The notes: generated by a model from the sequence alone, not told the origin. Positions 1 through 9,271 are shown, counted from the stretch's first letter. The stretch is DNA of 64,000 nucleotides from Algoriphagus aestuariicola (GCF_017254835.1 NZ_JAFKCW010000005.1:338385-402384), one strand, 5' to 3'. A program made the numbers and translations.

Positions 1-156
1 AGGTCAAGATTTGCCAAAGCTCCAACTGCACAAGGCCGAACGCTGGCTCGCTGGCAAATCCGCCCACCGCACCTTTCCGATTTGTACTTTGTGGTCGATG
101 GATGAAATTCACGACTAGAATCAGCATTCAAGGACTTTCTTCGAGTAGACCTTTTA

Positions 157-217
157 CAAAAAAAAGACCTTTGAAGTGGCCCAGCGACTTCGCTCAGGGT
201 GACACCTCAAAGGTCTT
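157..217 (-). terminator. rho-independent terminator of purH
   Basis: Read on the minus strand, 11-bp arms (AAGACCTTTGA at 207-217 against 164-174, extended by GTG/CAC after one mismatch) are followed by a T-tract (the A run at 157-163). It sits about 80 bp past the purH stop. The loop contains CGACTTCGCTCAGGGTGAC, which resembles a widespread intergenic repeat, so the terminator may be built from a repeat element. The rest of 1-298 shows no convincing gene. Confidence 0.75.
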
Positions 218-298
218 GATACTTACGTCTAGCTACGCGCTACTTGGTTCTAGTCTCTAGTCTCTTGTTTCTATTACTTGATATTAAAGTCTAGATAC

Positions 299-1825
299 TT
301 AATGTTTGAAATGTCTCACACCTGTCATCACCATCGCCATGCCATGCGCGTCACAGTAGTTGATGCTGTCCTGATCTTTGATCGATCCACCTGGCTGGAC
401 GACTGCAGTGATGCCGGCTTCATGTGCGATCTCTACACAATCCGGGAATGGGAAGAAGGCATCAGATGCCATTACGGCACCTTTCAGCTCAAAACCGAAT
501 TCCTTGGCTTTGATGATCGCCTGACGCAAAGCATCCACTCGGGAGGTTTGACCTACTCCGCTTGAGAAAAGCTGGGTATCGTTGCTTAGGATAATGGTGT
601 TTGACTTGGTGTGCTTGCAGACTTTCGCCGCAAAAACCAAAGCGTCCAGTTCTTTTTCAGTAGGAGCGACTTTGGTCACTACTTTGAAATCAGCCTTGCT
701 TTCGGTAGCCAAATCCTTATCCTGCTCGATGATTCCATTGAGCAAAGTCTTGATCATCTTGGTGCCCGGAAGCGCCATTTTCTGACGAAGAAGGATTCTG
801 TTTTTCTTGCCTTTCAAAACGGTCAAAGCCTCCTCAGTGAACTCAGGAGCGATCAACACCTCAAAGAAAAGCGAGTGCATCTCCTCAGCGGCAGCTTTAT
901 CCACAGTCTGATTGGTCACCAAGACTCCGCCAAAAGCCGAAGTGGTGTCCGCTTCAAAGGCCTTCTTGTAGGCTTCCTGCACGGTGTCGGCGATTGCGCA
1001 TCCACAGGCATTGGTGTGCTTGAGGATGGCGAAGGCGGTTTGATCAGGGAATTCGGCGATCAAATTCACTGCAGCGTCCACGTCCACTAGATTGTTGTAG
1101 GAGAGTTCCTTGCCGTTCAGTTGGTCGAAAAGAGCTTCCATGTCTCCATAGAAGTGCGCCGCCTGATGAGGATTTTCTCCGTAGCGCAATGCCTTGGCTT
1201 TCGTTTCGGACACTTTCAGTGCTGGGATGTTTTCGGCTTGATTGAAATAGTTGAAAATATGCGTGTCGTAGTTGGAAGACACTTGGAAAGCCTGCGCGGC
1301 GAAATAGCGTCTGTCTTCGATTGTTGTTCCGCCATCCTGCTCAGCAAGTTTGGCTTCCAGTTCGGTGTATTGATCTTTGGAAGCGATAATGATCACGTCC
1401 TTGAAATTTTTGGCAGCGGCACGGATCAGGGAGATACCGCCGATATCGATCTTCTCGATAATGTCAGCTTCCGAGGCGCCAGATGCTACCGTCTCCTCAA
1501 AGGGATACAGATCCACGATTACCAAATCGATAGCCGGAATACCGTATTCCGCAGCTTGGGCCAAATCGCCCTCATTCTCTCTTCTGTGCAGGATGCCTCC
1601 AAAGATCTTCGGGTGGAGCGTTTTTACCCTGCCACCAAAAATAGAGGGGTAAGAAGTGAGCTCCTCGACTGGGATGACTTCAGCACCTTGCTCTTCAATA
1701 AACTTCTGTGTACCACCGGTGGAATAGATTTTCACTCCATGCTTTTTCAGCAATGCGATGATAGGTTCGAGATTGTCCTTGTAGTAGACGGAGACGAGCG
1801 CGGATTCGATTTTTTTGACGGCCAT
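299..1825 (-). CDS. purH: bifunctional AICAR transformylase / IMP cyclohydrolase
   Basis: Catalyses the last two steps of de novo purine synthesis (AICAR to FAICAR to IMP), in the cytoplasm. The 508-residue protein has the N-terminal MGS-like IMP cyclohydrolase domain (GGRVKTLHP at residues 64-72) and the C-terminal transformylase domain (RYGENPHQ at 214-221, KHTNACG at 269-275). It ends in the conserved RHFKH tail. The open frame extends upstream to 2197, but the family N-terminus MAVKKIESAL begins at 1825, and a promoter -7 match lies 36 bp upstream of that ATG. The length is typical. It is divergent from murI and monocistronic, with its own terminator. purL lies 14 kb away on the same strand. 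Confidence 0.97.
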   Translation of the reverse strand: MAVKKIESALVSVYYKDNLEPIIALLKKHGVKIYSTGGTQKFIEEQGAEVIPVEELTSYPSIFGGRVKTLHPKIFGGILHRRENEGDLAQAAEYGIPAIDLVIVDLYPFEETVASGASEADIIEKIDIGGISLIRAAAKNFKDVIIIASKDQYTELEAKLAEQDGGTTIEDRRYFAAQAFQVSSNYDTHIFNYFNQAENIPALKVSETKAKALRYGENPHQAAHFYGDMEALFDQLNGKELSYNNLVDVDAAVNLIAEFPDQTAFAILKHTNACGCAIADTVQEAYKKAFEADTTSAFGGVLVTNQTVDKAAAEEMHSLFFEVLIAPEFTEEALTVLKGKKNRILLRQKMALPGTKMIKTLLNGIIEQDKDLATESKADFKVVTKVAPTEKELDALVFAAKVCKHTKSNTIILSNDTQLFSSGVGQTSRVDALRQAIIKAKEFGFELKGAVMASDAFFPFPDCVEIAHEAGITAVVQPGGSIKDQDSINYCDAHGMAMVMTGVRHFKH

Positions 1826-1860
1826 TTCTAAATGGTTTTGGATGATTTCAAGGGAAAGCG

Positions 1861-1892
1861 CAAAGGTAGGAAAAAGCGGGCAAGGCGGGAAA
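1861..1892 (-). promoter_or_regulatory. predicted purH promoter
   Basis: On the minus strand a TACCTTTG (-7, plus positions 1861-1868) matches the Bacteroidota TAnnTTTG consensus. A TTTC (-33-like, 1889-1892) precedes it by 20 bp. It lies 36 bp upstream of the chosen purH ATG and supports that start. The same TACCTTTG octamer lies upstream of purL. Confidence 0.6.
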
Positions 1893-2237
1893 TGAGATCG
1901 ATGCATTTCGGAAAACGCTGTTTTGCATGAGGTAAAGAAAAGGAAATTCTGATTCTTGCCCCGAACTGTTTCTGTTTGTCTGGAGGATATTTTTCTTGAG
2001 TATCCAAGAAGACAAAATGTGGACTTTCCAGCCGGATCACCGGGTTTTTGCCATCCCCAGAGTTGAAAAATATGGGGCTGAGGGAGTTTATTCCAACGCT
2101 GGGCCGTCTGATTGTCGGGCCGAAATGAATGTCGTCCAAAACCACATGGAAGTGTCTTTCTCATTTTAGAGCAATTGTGGCTGCGAGCGCGGTTCATTCC
2201 GCTTTAACATGCAAATTGCAGGACTTATCCGTCACGA
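1893..2237. other. intergenic region between divergent purH and murI
   Basis: With the purH promoter this is a 412-bp gap. The open frames in it are extensions or antisense of purH with no recognisable protein character. No clear murI promoter, repeat or RNA structure was found beyond a weak GCCGG/CCGGG hairpin near 2035-2050. Confidence 0.4.
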
Positions 2238-3068
2238 ATGAATTCCAGCACTTCTCCCATCGGCATTTTCGACAGCGGCTTTGGCGGCCTCACTGTTTTC
2301 AAGGAAATAGAAAAGCTTTTGCCTCAATACGACTACCTCTACTTGGGCGACAATGCCCGAGCACCCTATGGTTCCCGAAGTTTTGAGACGGTCTATCATT
2401 ACACCTGGGAGGCGGTGCAATGGTTTTTTGGACAGGGCTGTCCTTTAGTTTTGCTCGCTTGCAATACTGCAAGTGCCAAAGCCCTCAGAAATATCCAGCA
2501 GCTGGACCTGCCGAAAACAGCCGATCCCACTCGAAGAGTTTTGGGAGTGATCCGGCCTACCACAGAGATACTCGGACAGTTTACCCGGTCCAAGAAAGTG
2601 GGGATCTTGGGTACCAGCGGAACAGTGAAATCAGATTCCTATCCTACGGAATTGAAAAAATACTGGCCCGAGGTAGAGGTTTTCCAGCAGGCCTGTCCGC
2701 TATGGGTACCGCTCATTGAAAGCAATGAGCATGAAGGTGAAGGGGCGGATTTTTTCGTGAAAAAATACCTTAACCAATTGTTGGCGCAGGAAAAGGGGAT
2801 CGATACGCTCCTCCTCGGATGCACGCACTACCCTTTGCTTCTCCCCAAACTCAAGCAGCACATCCCGCACGACATGACGCTCGTGCCGCAGGGGGAAATC
2901 GTAGCCAGGAGTCTGGTGGACTATCTAAACCGCCACCCCGAGATGGAGTCCCGGCTCAGCAAGGGACAAGACCACCGCTTTTGTACTACTGATGACCCTT
3001 CGGACTTTGCAAAGCGGGCGGAGATAATCCTCGGTCGCGAGATCAACGCAGTTGGTATCCATCTGTGA
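2238..3068 (+). CDS. murI: glutamate racemase
   Basis: Interconverts L- and D-glutamate to supply D-Glu for peptidoglycan; cytoplasmic. The 276-residue protein has the family N-terminal motif GIFDSGFGGLTV (residues 9-20, with D12/S13) and the substrate loop LGDNARAPYG (36-45). Both catalytic cysteines are present, in LACNTASA (C75) and LLGCTHYPLL (C195). Length is normal and the gene looks intact. The ATG at 2238 puts the conserved motif at the usual distance from the N-terminus. An 8-bp inverted repeat at 3092-3120 lies just after the stop but lacks a T-tract. Confidence 0.97.
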   Translation: MNSSTSPIGIFDSGFGGLTVFKEIEKLLPQYDYLYLGDNARAPYGSRSFETVYHYTWEAVQWFFGQGCPLVLLACNTASAKALRNIQQLDLPKTADPTRRVLGVIRPTTEILGQFTRSKKVGILGTSGTVKSDSYPTELKKYWPEVEVFQQACPLWVPLIESNEHEGEGADFFVKKYLNQLLAQEKGIDTLLLGCTHYPLLLPKLKQHIPHDMTLVPQGEIVARSLVDYLNRHPEMESRLSKGQDHRFCTTDDPSDFAKRAEIILGREINAVGIHL

Positions 3069-3202
3069 AGTCGATTGCATTCGAAAAATCCCTTGGGAAA
3101 TGCTTTTTCTACTTCCCAAGCCGCCTTCCGTGTATTTCCTCCCCATTTTTAGTTTCAAAACCCGTATCATCGAACCTTAAATAAATTTAACCCAGATAGA
3201 AC

Positions 3203-5275
3203 ATGAAGAACTGGTTCTTCCTGGCAGCTGCTTTGGTTGCCACTATTTCCGTGTCGCAGGCTCAGGACAAACTGAAGAACATGCCTGGCTACGAGCAATA
3301 CCAAAAAATTTCCCCCCAAATCTACAGCTCAGTCAAATCCGGTGCGCTTTCAGCCAAATGGAGCGAAGACGGAAGCTCTTTTGAGTATAGCCAAGACGGA
3401 AAACTCTACCGCTACGATATCAAGTCGAAAAAGGCCAGCGAAATCGGAGAAGCTCCAAAGCCTGAGGGAAGAAGACGAACCGGCCCCGCTCGTGGACGTC
3501 AATTCGACTCAGCAACGTCTCCTGATGGTGCTTTCAAAGCTTTCACCAAGGATCGCAACATGTACCTCAGCAAACCGGACGGTTCTGGTGTGATCGCACT
3601 GACTACTGATGGCAATGAGAATAATCAAGTGAAATACGGCATTGCGACTTGGGTATACGGCGAGGAACTCAGTCAAAATACCGCGATGTGGTGGTCACCG
3701 GACAGCAAAAAGATTGCTTTCTACCGATTTGAGGAGAAGGATGTCAAGAAATATTATGTGCTGCTCGATCAGCTCAACCTCTACGACTCTCTGGAAATCG
3801 AAGCCTATCCCAAAGTGGGCGAGCCGAATCTGCCGGTAGATCTGATGGTTTATGACTTGGAAACCAAAAAACTCAGCAAGCTGGACATCCGCGATGGAAA
3901 AGCCTTCGACGACGGCGATCTCGGCACCTATATCTATGACATTTCCTGGACTCCAGATGGCAAGGAGCTGATCTACCACAGCACGAATAGATTGCAAAAC
4001 ATCCTGGAGCTTCGTGCCGCTGATCCGGTGACTGGCAAGAGCCGGACCATCATCCACGAAGAATGGCTTGCGAGTTGGGTAGAGAATTCCCCGGAAATGC
4101 ATGTCTTGGACAATGGTACCCAATTTATCTGGGCTTCCGAGCGCAGCGGCTTCAACAACTACTACCTGTACAATTTCGACGGAACCTTGGTCAGCACGAT
4201 CACCCAGCATCCTTTCGAAGTTGCCAACATTGTGAGGGTGGACGAGAAAAACGGGACACTTTACTACATGGCCAGAAGCGGGGACAACCACATGAAGATG
4301 CAGCTTCACAGGGTGAATTTCGACGGAAGCAAGGACACCCGCTTGACCGACCCGGCGTACAATCACAGCGTCTCTATTTCTCCTGATGGAAAATACTTCG
4401 TCGACGTAGCCCAGACGCATGATGTAGCTCCGTTTACCAAACTCATCGATGCCAAAGGAAAGGTAGTGGCCGAGCTTGCCAAAAGTGACACGAGCAAGTT
4501 TGAGGAATTGGGACTAAAAAAGACTGAAATGTTCACCTTCACTTCCAAAGACGGAGTGACCGAGCTCCATGGCCTGATTCACTTCCCATCGGATTTTGAT
4601 CCATCCAAAAAGTATCCGGTAATCCTCAGCAACTATGGAGGTCCTGCCACGAATGCTTTCCGCGAGACATTCGTCTATCCCGATCCATTGACTGAGTATG
4701 GATTCTTGGTGCTGAATATCGACGGCAGAAACGTAAGAGGCCGAGGCAAAAAACTCTTGGATCAACTGTACGGCAACTTGGGCTTGGTGGAAATGGATGA
4801 TTTCGCGGAGGGCGTCAAGTCGCTTCACAGCCGTCCGTACTTTGACAAAGATCGCGTGGGCGTGTATGGCACTTCCTACGGAGGAACGACTGCCGCTACC
4901 ATGCTTCTGAGATTCCCGGAGCTTTTCCATGCCGCTGTAGCCAACTCCTCCGTGACGGACTGGAGAAACTATGATAATATCTATACGGAACGCTTCATGG
5001 GTACCCTGAAAAGCAATCTGGAAGGATATAATCGATTCAGCCTAATGAACATGGCGGATCAGTTGCAGGGAGAGTTACTAATTTTCTTCGGTACGGCTGA
5101 CAACAACGTTCACCCTTCCAATTCCCTTCAGCTGATCAAAGCTTTTCAGGATGCAGGCAAAAGCATAGAAGTTCAGATCGCTCCCGATGGCGGTCATACA
5201 GCCCTAAACCGTGATCGAATGATGGAGTTTTTTATCAAGCATCTGGTGACGGATTATAAAGAGGTGGTGAGGTAA
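3203..5275 (+). CDS. S9 family prolyl oligopeptidase, dipeptidyl-peptidase IV-like, secreted
   Basis: A 690-residue exported serine peptidase. It begins with a signal peptide (FLAAALVATISVSQAQ, cleavage near residue 21), followed by the DPP-IV N-terminal beta-propeller (about 60-450) and the alpha/beta-hydrolase peptidase domain (about 460-690). The catalytic triad is visible: S558 in GTSYGG, D633 in GTADNNVHP and H665 in GGHTAL. Members of this family remove X-Pro/X-Ala dipeptides from peptide N-termini in the periplasm. It appears monocistronic, with an intrinsic terminator about 140 bp downstream. The S9B assignment is strong. Exact substrate specificity cannot be read from sequence. Confidence 0.92.
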   Translation: MKNWFFLAAALVATISVSQAQDKLKNMPGYEQYQKISPQIYSSVKSGALSAKWSEDGSSFEYSQDGKLYRYDIKSKKASEIGEAPKPEGRRRTGPARGRQFDSATSPDGAFKAFTKDRNMYLSKPDGSGVIALTTDGNENNQVKYGIATWVYGEELSQNTAMWWSPDSKKIAFYRFEEKDVKKYYVLLDQLNLYDSLEIEAYPKVGEPNLPVDLMVYDLETKKLSKLDIRDGKAFDDGDLGTYIYDISWTPDGKELIYHSTNRLQNILELRAADPVTGKSRTIIHEEWLASWVENSPEMHVLDNGTQFIWASERSGFNNYYLYNFDGTLVSTITQHPFEVANIVRVDEKNGTLYYMARSGDNHMKMQLHRVNFDGSKDTRLTDPAYNHSVSISPDGKYFVDVAQTHDVAPFTKLIDAKGKVVAELAKSDTSKFEELGLKKTEMFTFTSKDGVTELHGLIHFPSDFDPSKKYPVILSNYGGPATNAFRETFVYPDPLTEYGFLVLNIDGRNVRGRGKKLLDQLYGNLGLVEMDDFAEGVKSLHSRPYFDKDRVGVYGTSYGGTTAATMLLRFPELFHAAVANSSVTDWRNYDNIYTERFMGTLKSNLEGYNRFSLMNMADQLQGELLIFFGTADNNVHPSNSLQLIKAFQDAGKSIEVQIAPDGGHTALNRDRMMEFFIKHLVTDYKEVVR

Positions 5276-5414
5276 TCTTCGGGTCGGATGTCCAATGTCC
5301 GATGTTTGGTCACCTTCGAAATTGCTTGGCAGGTGGGCTAGAGCGGTTGACTTGTCGAACCGTGGTGGTGACATGAGCCGAAGCCTCTTTCCTTTATCCG
5401 CATGAAATGGTGAA

Positions 5415-5452
5415 AACCATGCACCAAGTGATTGGGGCATGGTTTTTTTTTT
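5415..5452 (+). terminator. rho-independent terminator after S9 peptidase gene
   Basis: The arms AACCATGC and GCATGGTT enclose a 14-nt loop and are followed by a run of T. The hairpin is 140 bp past the peptidase stop. The rest of 5276-5705 contains no gene. A TATTTTTG (5571-5578) is the only -7-like element ahead of the next gene. Confidence 0.8.
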
Positions 5453-5705
5453 GAAAATTTCGGGATAAATCCACTCGAAATCCCATTCTCATTAAGGCAG
5501 AGATTAGAACAAGTAAACCCCGAAAAGCAAAAGAGTATACACCAACATCGATGGATAAAGGGCAAATTTGTATTTTTGAAGTGCGGTTCCGTTTGTTTAT
5601 GTCGGTGTAGGTTTATGTTTTCGCCACCTCAAAGGCAAAGCGTTACAATTCTTTTAGCAACAGATCCTGTATGTTCAGATTTTTAATTTTAAGAAGAGTT
5701 TACTC

Positions 5706-6722
5706 ATGGAAAAAAAATCCATTATATCGCTGTTTTGGTCCCTCTTTTCGATTGTTTTACCTGGTATCAGTTTAATAGCAAGTCTCAATTCTTTATTTGG
5801 TTACGATGCCATCAACGAAGATTTTCCTACTGTCAGTTCTTCTCTTTCAACCAGAGCAGGAATTGGCGGGGAGCCTCTTCCCAATTTGGATGATTTTTTC
5901 ATTAGGAGGAAGGTGGATTTCAACAACCATTCCGAAGGATATTATACCGATGACCAGTTGAAGTCGGACTGGAAAGGAGGGAAGCTATATCTTCCCAATA
6001 CCACCCAAGTTCAGACGGTCGACGGAAAGAAGGTCTTGGCCAGCTTTTTCCCCAAAGGAACTTGGGGTAGAGGCGGCGGACTAAACCAATGGAGCGATTT
6101 CCGGGATACGCCAGATGATATTACGGAGATCTATTGGACGTATCGCATCAAATATCAAAATGATTTTGATTGGGCCCTTGGCGCCAAACTTCCGGGAGTA
6201 GGATTCGGTTCTGTTCAGACTGTTGCCTCCGGGGGAGTCGGCCCCGGTATAGGTGACAAGGGAGCAAGTCTAAGGTTGATGCAAGAAGCTGGCGGAAAAC
6301 TCAGAATGTACGTGTATCACCACAGCATGGGCGATACCTATGGAGATGACATGGGCCAGGGTCGATTCGGCCAATTAAAAAAAGGTGTTTGGCAGGAGTT
6401 GTCTGTTCGTGTCGTAGCAAATGAAATCGGCAAGGCCAACGGGATCATGCAAGTTTGGTTGGACGGAATGCTTGTGGCGTCGGCACAGAATATTGAAATG
6501 CGGACGGCTACAAGTCCGCAAAGAATCAATTCCTTGGCCCTGCATACTTTTATGGGCGGGGCAGACGAAAGATTTGCACCGGATAGGGATCAGTTTATGT
6601 GGATGGATGACGTGTATTTTTGGCAATACAGCAAGAAGTATTTGGCCGCAAACCCCAATGCTCCACGCGGTCTCCAACTACATTCCGCGTCGCAGAAGTT
6701 ATATACTCCGATTTCGGAATAA
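5706..6722 (+). CDS. PL14-like (alginate lyase-type) jelly-roll protein, exported
   Basis: A 338-residue protein. An N-terminal hydrophobic segment (residues about 8-30) acts as signal or anchor, followed by a beta-rich domain (about 70-310). Its pattern is WTYRIKY, then a W-A-LGAKLPG stretch, then repeated G-rich strands and a late WMDDVYFW strand. This resembles polysaccharide lyase family 14 and related concanavalin-like lyases, in which KLPG and the Tyr/His strands line the cleft. Alginate or another uronate polymer is a plausible substrate by family, but this is inferred from pattern alone. No SusC/SusD genes are nearby, so it does not sit in a classical polysaccharide utilisation locus. 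It could instead be a non-enzymatic jelly-roll protein. Confidence 0.6.
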   Translation: MEKKSIISLFWSLFSIVLPGISLIASLNSLFGYDAINEDFPTVSSSLSTRAGIGGEPLPNLDDFFIRRKVDFNNHSEGYYTDDQLKSDWKGGKLYLPNTTQVQTVDGKKVLASFFPKGTWGRGGGLNQWSDFRDTPDDITEIYWTYRIKYQNDFDWALGAKLPGVGFGSVQTVASGGVGPGIGDKGASLRLMQEAGGKLRMYVYHHSMGDTYGDDMGQGRFGQLKKGVWQELSVRVVANEIGKANGIMQVWLDGMLVASAQNIEMRTATSPQRINSLALHTFMGGADERFAPDRDQFMWMDDVYFWQYSKKYLAANPNAPRGLQLHSASQKLYTPISE

Positions 6723-6968
6723 GCCGGCTTGAAGATAGCCCAGCAGTCAGCAGCGTTTACGCGAAAATCAAGGGATGACTTACAAGTCGGTCAAGGTACT
6801 AGGCTTAGACAGCATGGCAGGCTGAGACAGGCAATTGTGGAGAGTTTTTTTTACTCAAAAAAACCAAATCCTTTTCTTTTGGACTGCGTTCCTACAGAGA
6901 ATTTAAAGATTCGCCTAGCGGCAGCATCTACGGTATTCACTATTTTCGCGGCATCAAATCAGCACCGA

Positions 6969-7424
6969 ATGTTTCTCGACCTACTTATAGCTATTCTTTG
7001 GAGCATTTCCCCCTTTGGTGAGGCAAAAATCGGTATACCCTATGCCATCCTGAATGGAATAAACATTTATTTGGCCTTCTTCCTTTGCTTTGTTGCCAAT
7101 GTGCTCATCTTCCCCTTGATGTCGTTTTTTTTGGATGTGGTAAACCGCTACTTCATGAGGTGGTATCATTACAAAAAGGCGGCGATTTTTGTGGGCCGTA
7201 GGGCCAAAGCCGGCGCAGGCAAGAATGTGAAGAAATATGGCTTTTGGGGCCTGATGGTTTTCGTATTGGTACCGGTTCCGGGTACGGGCGTTTATGCGGG
7301 GACCATCGCGGGATATCTTTTCGGATTGGATCGCAAAAAAGCCTTCTTGGCAAACACCATCGGTATTTTCATCTCCTGTCTAATTGTTTGGCTGACCACT
7401 GTCATGGCCATGGGAGGGTTTTGA
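6969..7424 (+). CDS. small multidrug export-family membrane protein (COG2426-like)
   Basis: A 151-residue integral membrane protein with about four hydrophobic helices. It carries the family signature ISPFGEAKIGIPYAI near the N-terminus and VLVPVPGTGVYAGT in the second half. These mark the PF06695 'small multi-drug export' family, whose transport role is poorly established. The open frame continues upstream to 6729, but that extension is polar and unlike the family. MFLDLL at 6969 starts directly before the first helix. The 246 bp between the PL14-like gene and this start show no other gene. Confidence 0.8.
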   Translation: MFLDLLIAILWSISPFGEAKIGIPYAILNGINIYLAFFLCFVANVLIFPLMSFFLDVVNRYFMRWYHYKKAAIFVGRRAKAGAGKNVKKYGFWGLMVFVLVPVPGTGVYAGTIAGYLFGLDRKKAFLANTIGIFISCLIVWLTTVMAMGGF

Positions 7425-7488
7425 TTGAACTGTGGGAAAGTAAGAAACCCAGTTTCAGTGATAGTTTGACAAAAACAGGAGGAGCGAC

Positions 7489-7888
7489 CTACTGTACGCT
7501 TGGGCTGGAAATGTCAACGACATTTTTCCAAGAACCATACGTTTGCCTTTTCAAGATACTTACTGCTTGGCTGTGATAAGTGACCAACTTCCCAGTCGAA
7601 TCAGGACAAGAGACTAGGGAGTCCTCAATCATGTAGGCCATGTCTCCACTTTCTGAGACTTAGACTCTTTTGGGTTCCCAGAAAATGCGAAACCCCGGGA
7701 TTTGGAAGCTTTCCTCTACCATTTTTCCTATTGCCGCTTTACCATTCAGAGGCGGCATGCCCTTAGGTTGCCTGAGCGCCGTCCCTACTCAGTTGCATCA
7801 GTTTTTCACCTTCAGTTTGAGTGTCTACATCGGGTTGGCTGCAGCTCATCACAGCCAAACACAAGAAAAGAGCAGTTATATATTTCAT
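7489..7888 (-). pseudogene. decayed SnoaL/DUF4440-type (NTF2-like) lipoprotein gene
   Basis: On the minus strand an ATG at 7888 opens MKYITALFLCLAVMSCSQ, a clean lipoprotein signal peptide with lipobox VMSC. It is followed by TQTEGEKLMQLSRDGAQAT and a stop at 7763-7765. A +1 frame continues with GMPPLNGKAAIGKMVEESF, then WEPKRV, an in-frame TAA, and VSESGDMAYMIED ending in SWKNVVDISSP (stop 7489-7491). The order and spacing match SnoaL-like/DUF4440 proteins. About 15-20 residues between the first two blocks are missing, and one Glu codon appears to have become TAA. The gene is therefore inactivated by a deletion/frameshift and a nonsense change. Confidence 0.75.
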
Positions 7889-7947
7889 GGTTGGCGGACT
7901 GCGTGTGAATTAAAATAGAGAAGAATTGGATGTGATGAAAAACTGGA

Positions 7948-7998
7948 GGAGAGCGGCCTAGGATCTGGTCCTGGGAGCCAGATACTGAGCCACTCTCC
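7948..7998. terminator. nested 51-nt hairpin, probable terminator of the minus-strand gene at 8039-8311
   Basis: The outer arms GGAGAGCGGC and GCCACTCTCC (one mismatch) enclose inner perfect arms ATCTGG and CCAGAT. It begins about 40 bp past the stop of the minus-strand gene. On that strand it is followed by a short run, CAGTTTTTC. Confidence 0.45.
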
Positions 7999-8038
7999 CC
8001 GGTAACAACAATCGCTGCCACTTCTTCAATTTGCCGGA

Positions 8039-8311
8039 CTAAACCGGTACTGGCATCGAGACGACCACCGGCTCCAGAACCGTGTGTTTCTCCTTGGCCA
8101 CTTTTACCATGACCTCTGGATCTCCCAAAATGTCCTGCATCAAACTCAAATCGTTTACTTCGGCGACCAGTACGATCGAATTGGGATCATCTGTGTCCTG
8201 AAAAGTCTGGAAGCCCGACGCGAATTTGGCGAAGATTTCCACGCGGTCTGGATGTCCCTTCATCCAAGTATCAAAATCGCCCACCTTATGGCGCATCACT
8301 ACTGTTGGCAT
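8039..8311 (-). CDS. small conserved cytoplasmic protein, ferredoxin-like (ABM/Dabb-type) fold suspected
   Basis: A 90-residue protein with no signal peptide or membrane segment. It opens MPTVVMRHKVGDFDTWMKGH and continues with alternating beta and helical stretches: FQTFQDTDDPNSIVLVAEV, then a helix, then HTVLEPVVVSMPV. The pattern resembles small dimeric alpha/beta-barrel proteins of the antibiotic-biosynthesis-monooxygenase type. No catalytic residues can be assigned, so the function is unknown. It stands alone between a decayed gene and greB. The ATG at 8311 is the only sensible start. Confidence 0.7.
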   Translation of the reverse strand: MPTVVMRHKVGDFDTWMKGHPDRVEIFAKFASGFQTFQDTDDPNSIVLVAEVNDLSLMQDILGDPEVMVKVAKEKHTVLEPVVVSMPVPV

Positions 8312-8797
8312 TGGTTAATGGATTAAAAGTGATTCCTACTCTTTTGGCTTTTCGGAATTCGCCCCCCTTATTACTCAAACAGTTTTTGGTATGCCGGAGG
8401 AAAGGGGCTGTCCCCAGCCCAAATAAGTTACCCATTCTTGTAGAAAGAGATGAAAATTAGATTATTGATAATTAATAATATGGGGCGAGCCTGATTTTTG
8501 GGGTCCAAAAGGATGGAACCTTGCCTCGGAACTCGGTGACTGATGTGATTGTCTCAAAGGTTTTTGCTAAGGTTCAAACTTGTATTTTCTGATTCAGAAT
8601 AGTCCCTGTATAAATCAACAAACAGTTAATTTTGCGCCAAACAGACCTCGGTTTGAACCTTAAAAATAGTTGTGATAAAGCTAACGCGGAGCGTAGAATA
8701 GCGACAATCGCGAGGTTTTGGGATTTTGGGACATTTGCCCGTTTTTTGGGCCGACATAGATTGGGCTCCTTGGTTCATCAAAACCCCAAATAGCGAA
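8312..8797. other. 486-bp intergenic region upstream of greB
   Basis: No gene was recognised. It contains a perfect 12-bp inverted repeat with distant arms (TAAGGTTCAAAC at 8568-8579 and GTTTGAACCTTA at 8651-8662). A TAATTTTG (-7-like, 8627-8634) lies between the arms. Confidence 0.5.
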
Positions 8798-9271
8798 ATG
8801 AAGACGATGTGGATTACCCCGGAAGGTTTGGAAAAGCTAAAGGCCGAGCTGGATCACCTGTGGAAGGTGGAGCGTCCGGAGACTACCCAAAAAGTCGCTT
8901 GGGCGGCGAGCCTCGGTGACCGCTCGGAAAATGCCGACTACCACTACAACAAGAAACGTCTCCGGGAAATAGACCGACGTGTCCACTACCTGCGCAAGTG
9001 CGTCGATGACCTAAAGGTGATCTCCTATACGCCCTATCAGGAGGGAAAAGTGATGTTCGGAGCTTGGGTAGAGATCGAAAATGCCAAGGGACAAAAGTTC
9101 CGCTTCCGCATCGTGGGCGGAGAGGAGATTTTTGAGCGCAGGGACTATATCTCCATCGATTCCCCCATGGCCCAAGCTCTGCTGAAAAAGGAAGTGGGAG
9201 AGGAAGCTGTTGTTCAAACCCCAACGATGCAAATGGCTTGGCGAGTGAGGAAGATTGAGTATGAGAAGTGA
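8798..9271 (+). CDS. greB: transcription elongation factor GreB
   Basis: Rescues backtracked RNA polymerase by stimulating cleavage of the nascent transcript through the secondary channel. The 157-residue protein has the N-terminal antiparallel coiled coil (about 1-75) with the catalytic acidic tip GDRSENAD (D41/E44). The C-terminal FKBP-like domain carries ISIDSPMAQALL (about 125-136). Length equals GreB of enterobacteria. The frame opens upstream at 8726, but MKTMWITPEGLEKL is the family start. A truncated second copy of its 3' end lies at 13031-13177. Confidence 0.92.
   Translation: MKTMWITPEGLEKLKAELDHLWKVERPETTQKVAWAASLGDRSENADYHYNKKRLREIDRRVHYLRKCVDDLKVISYTPYQEGKVMFGAWVEIENAKGQKFRFRIVGGEEIFERRDYISIDSPMAQALLKKEVGEEAVVQTPTMQMAWRVRKIEYEK

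Noticed and set aside
3092-3120. CTTGGGAA / TTCCCAAG hairpin after murI as a terminator
   Set aside because: The stem is real but there is no T-tract after it, so it was not listed as a terminator.
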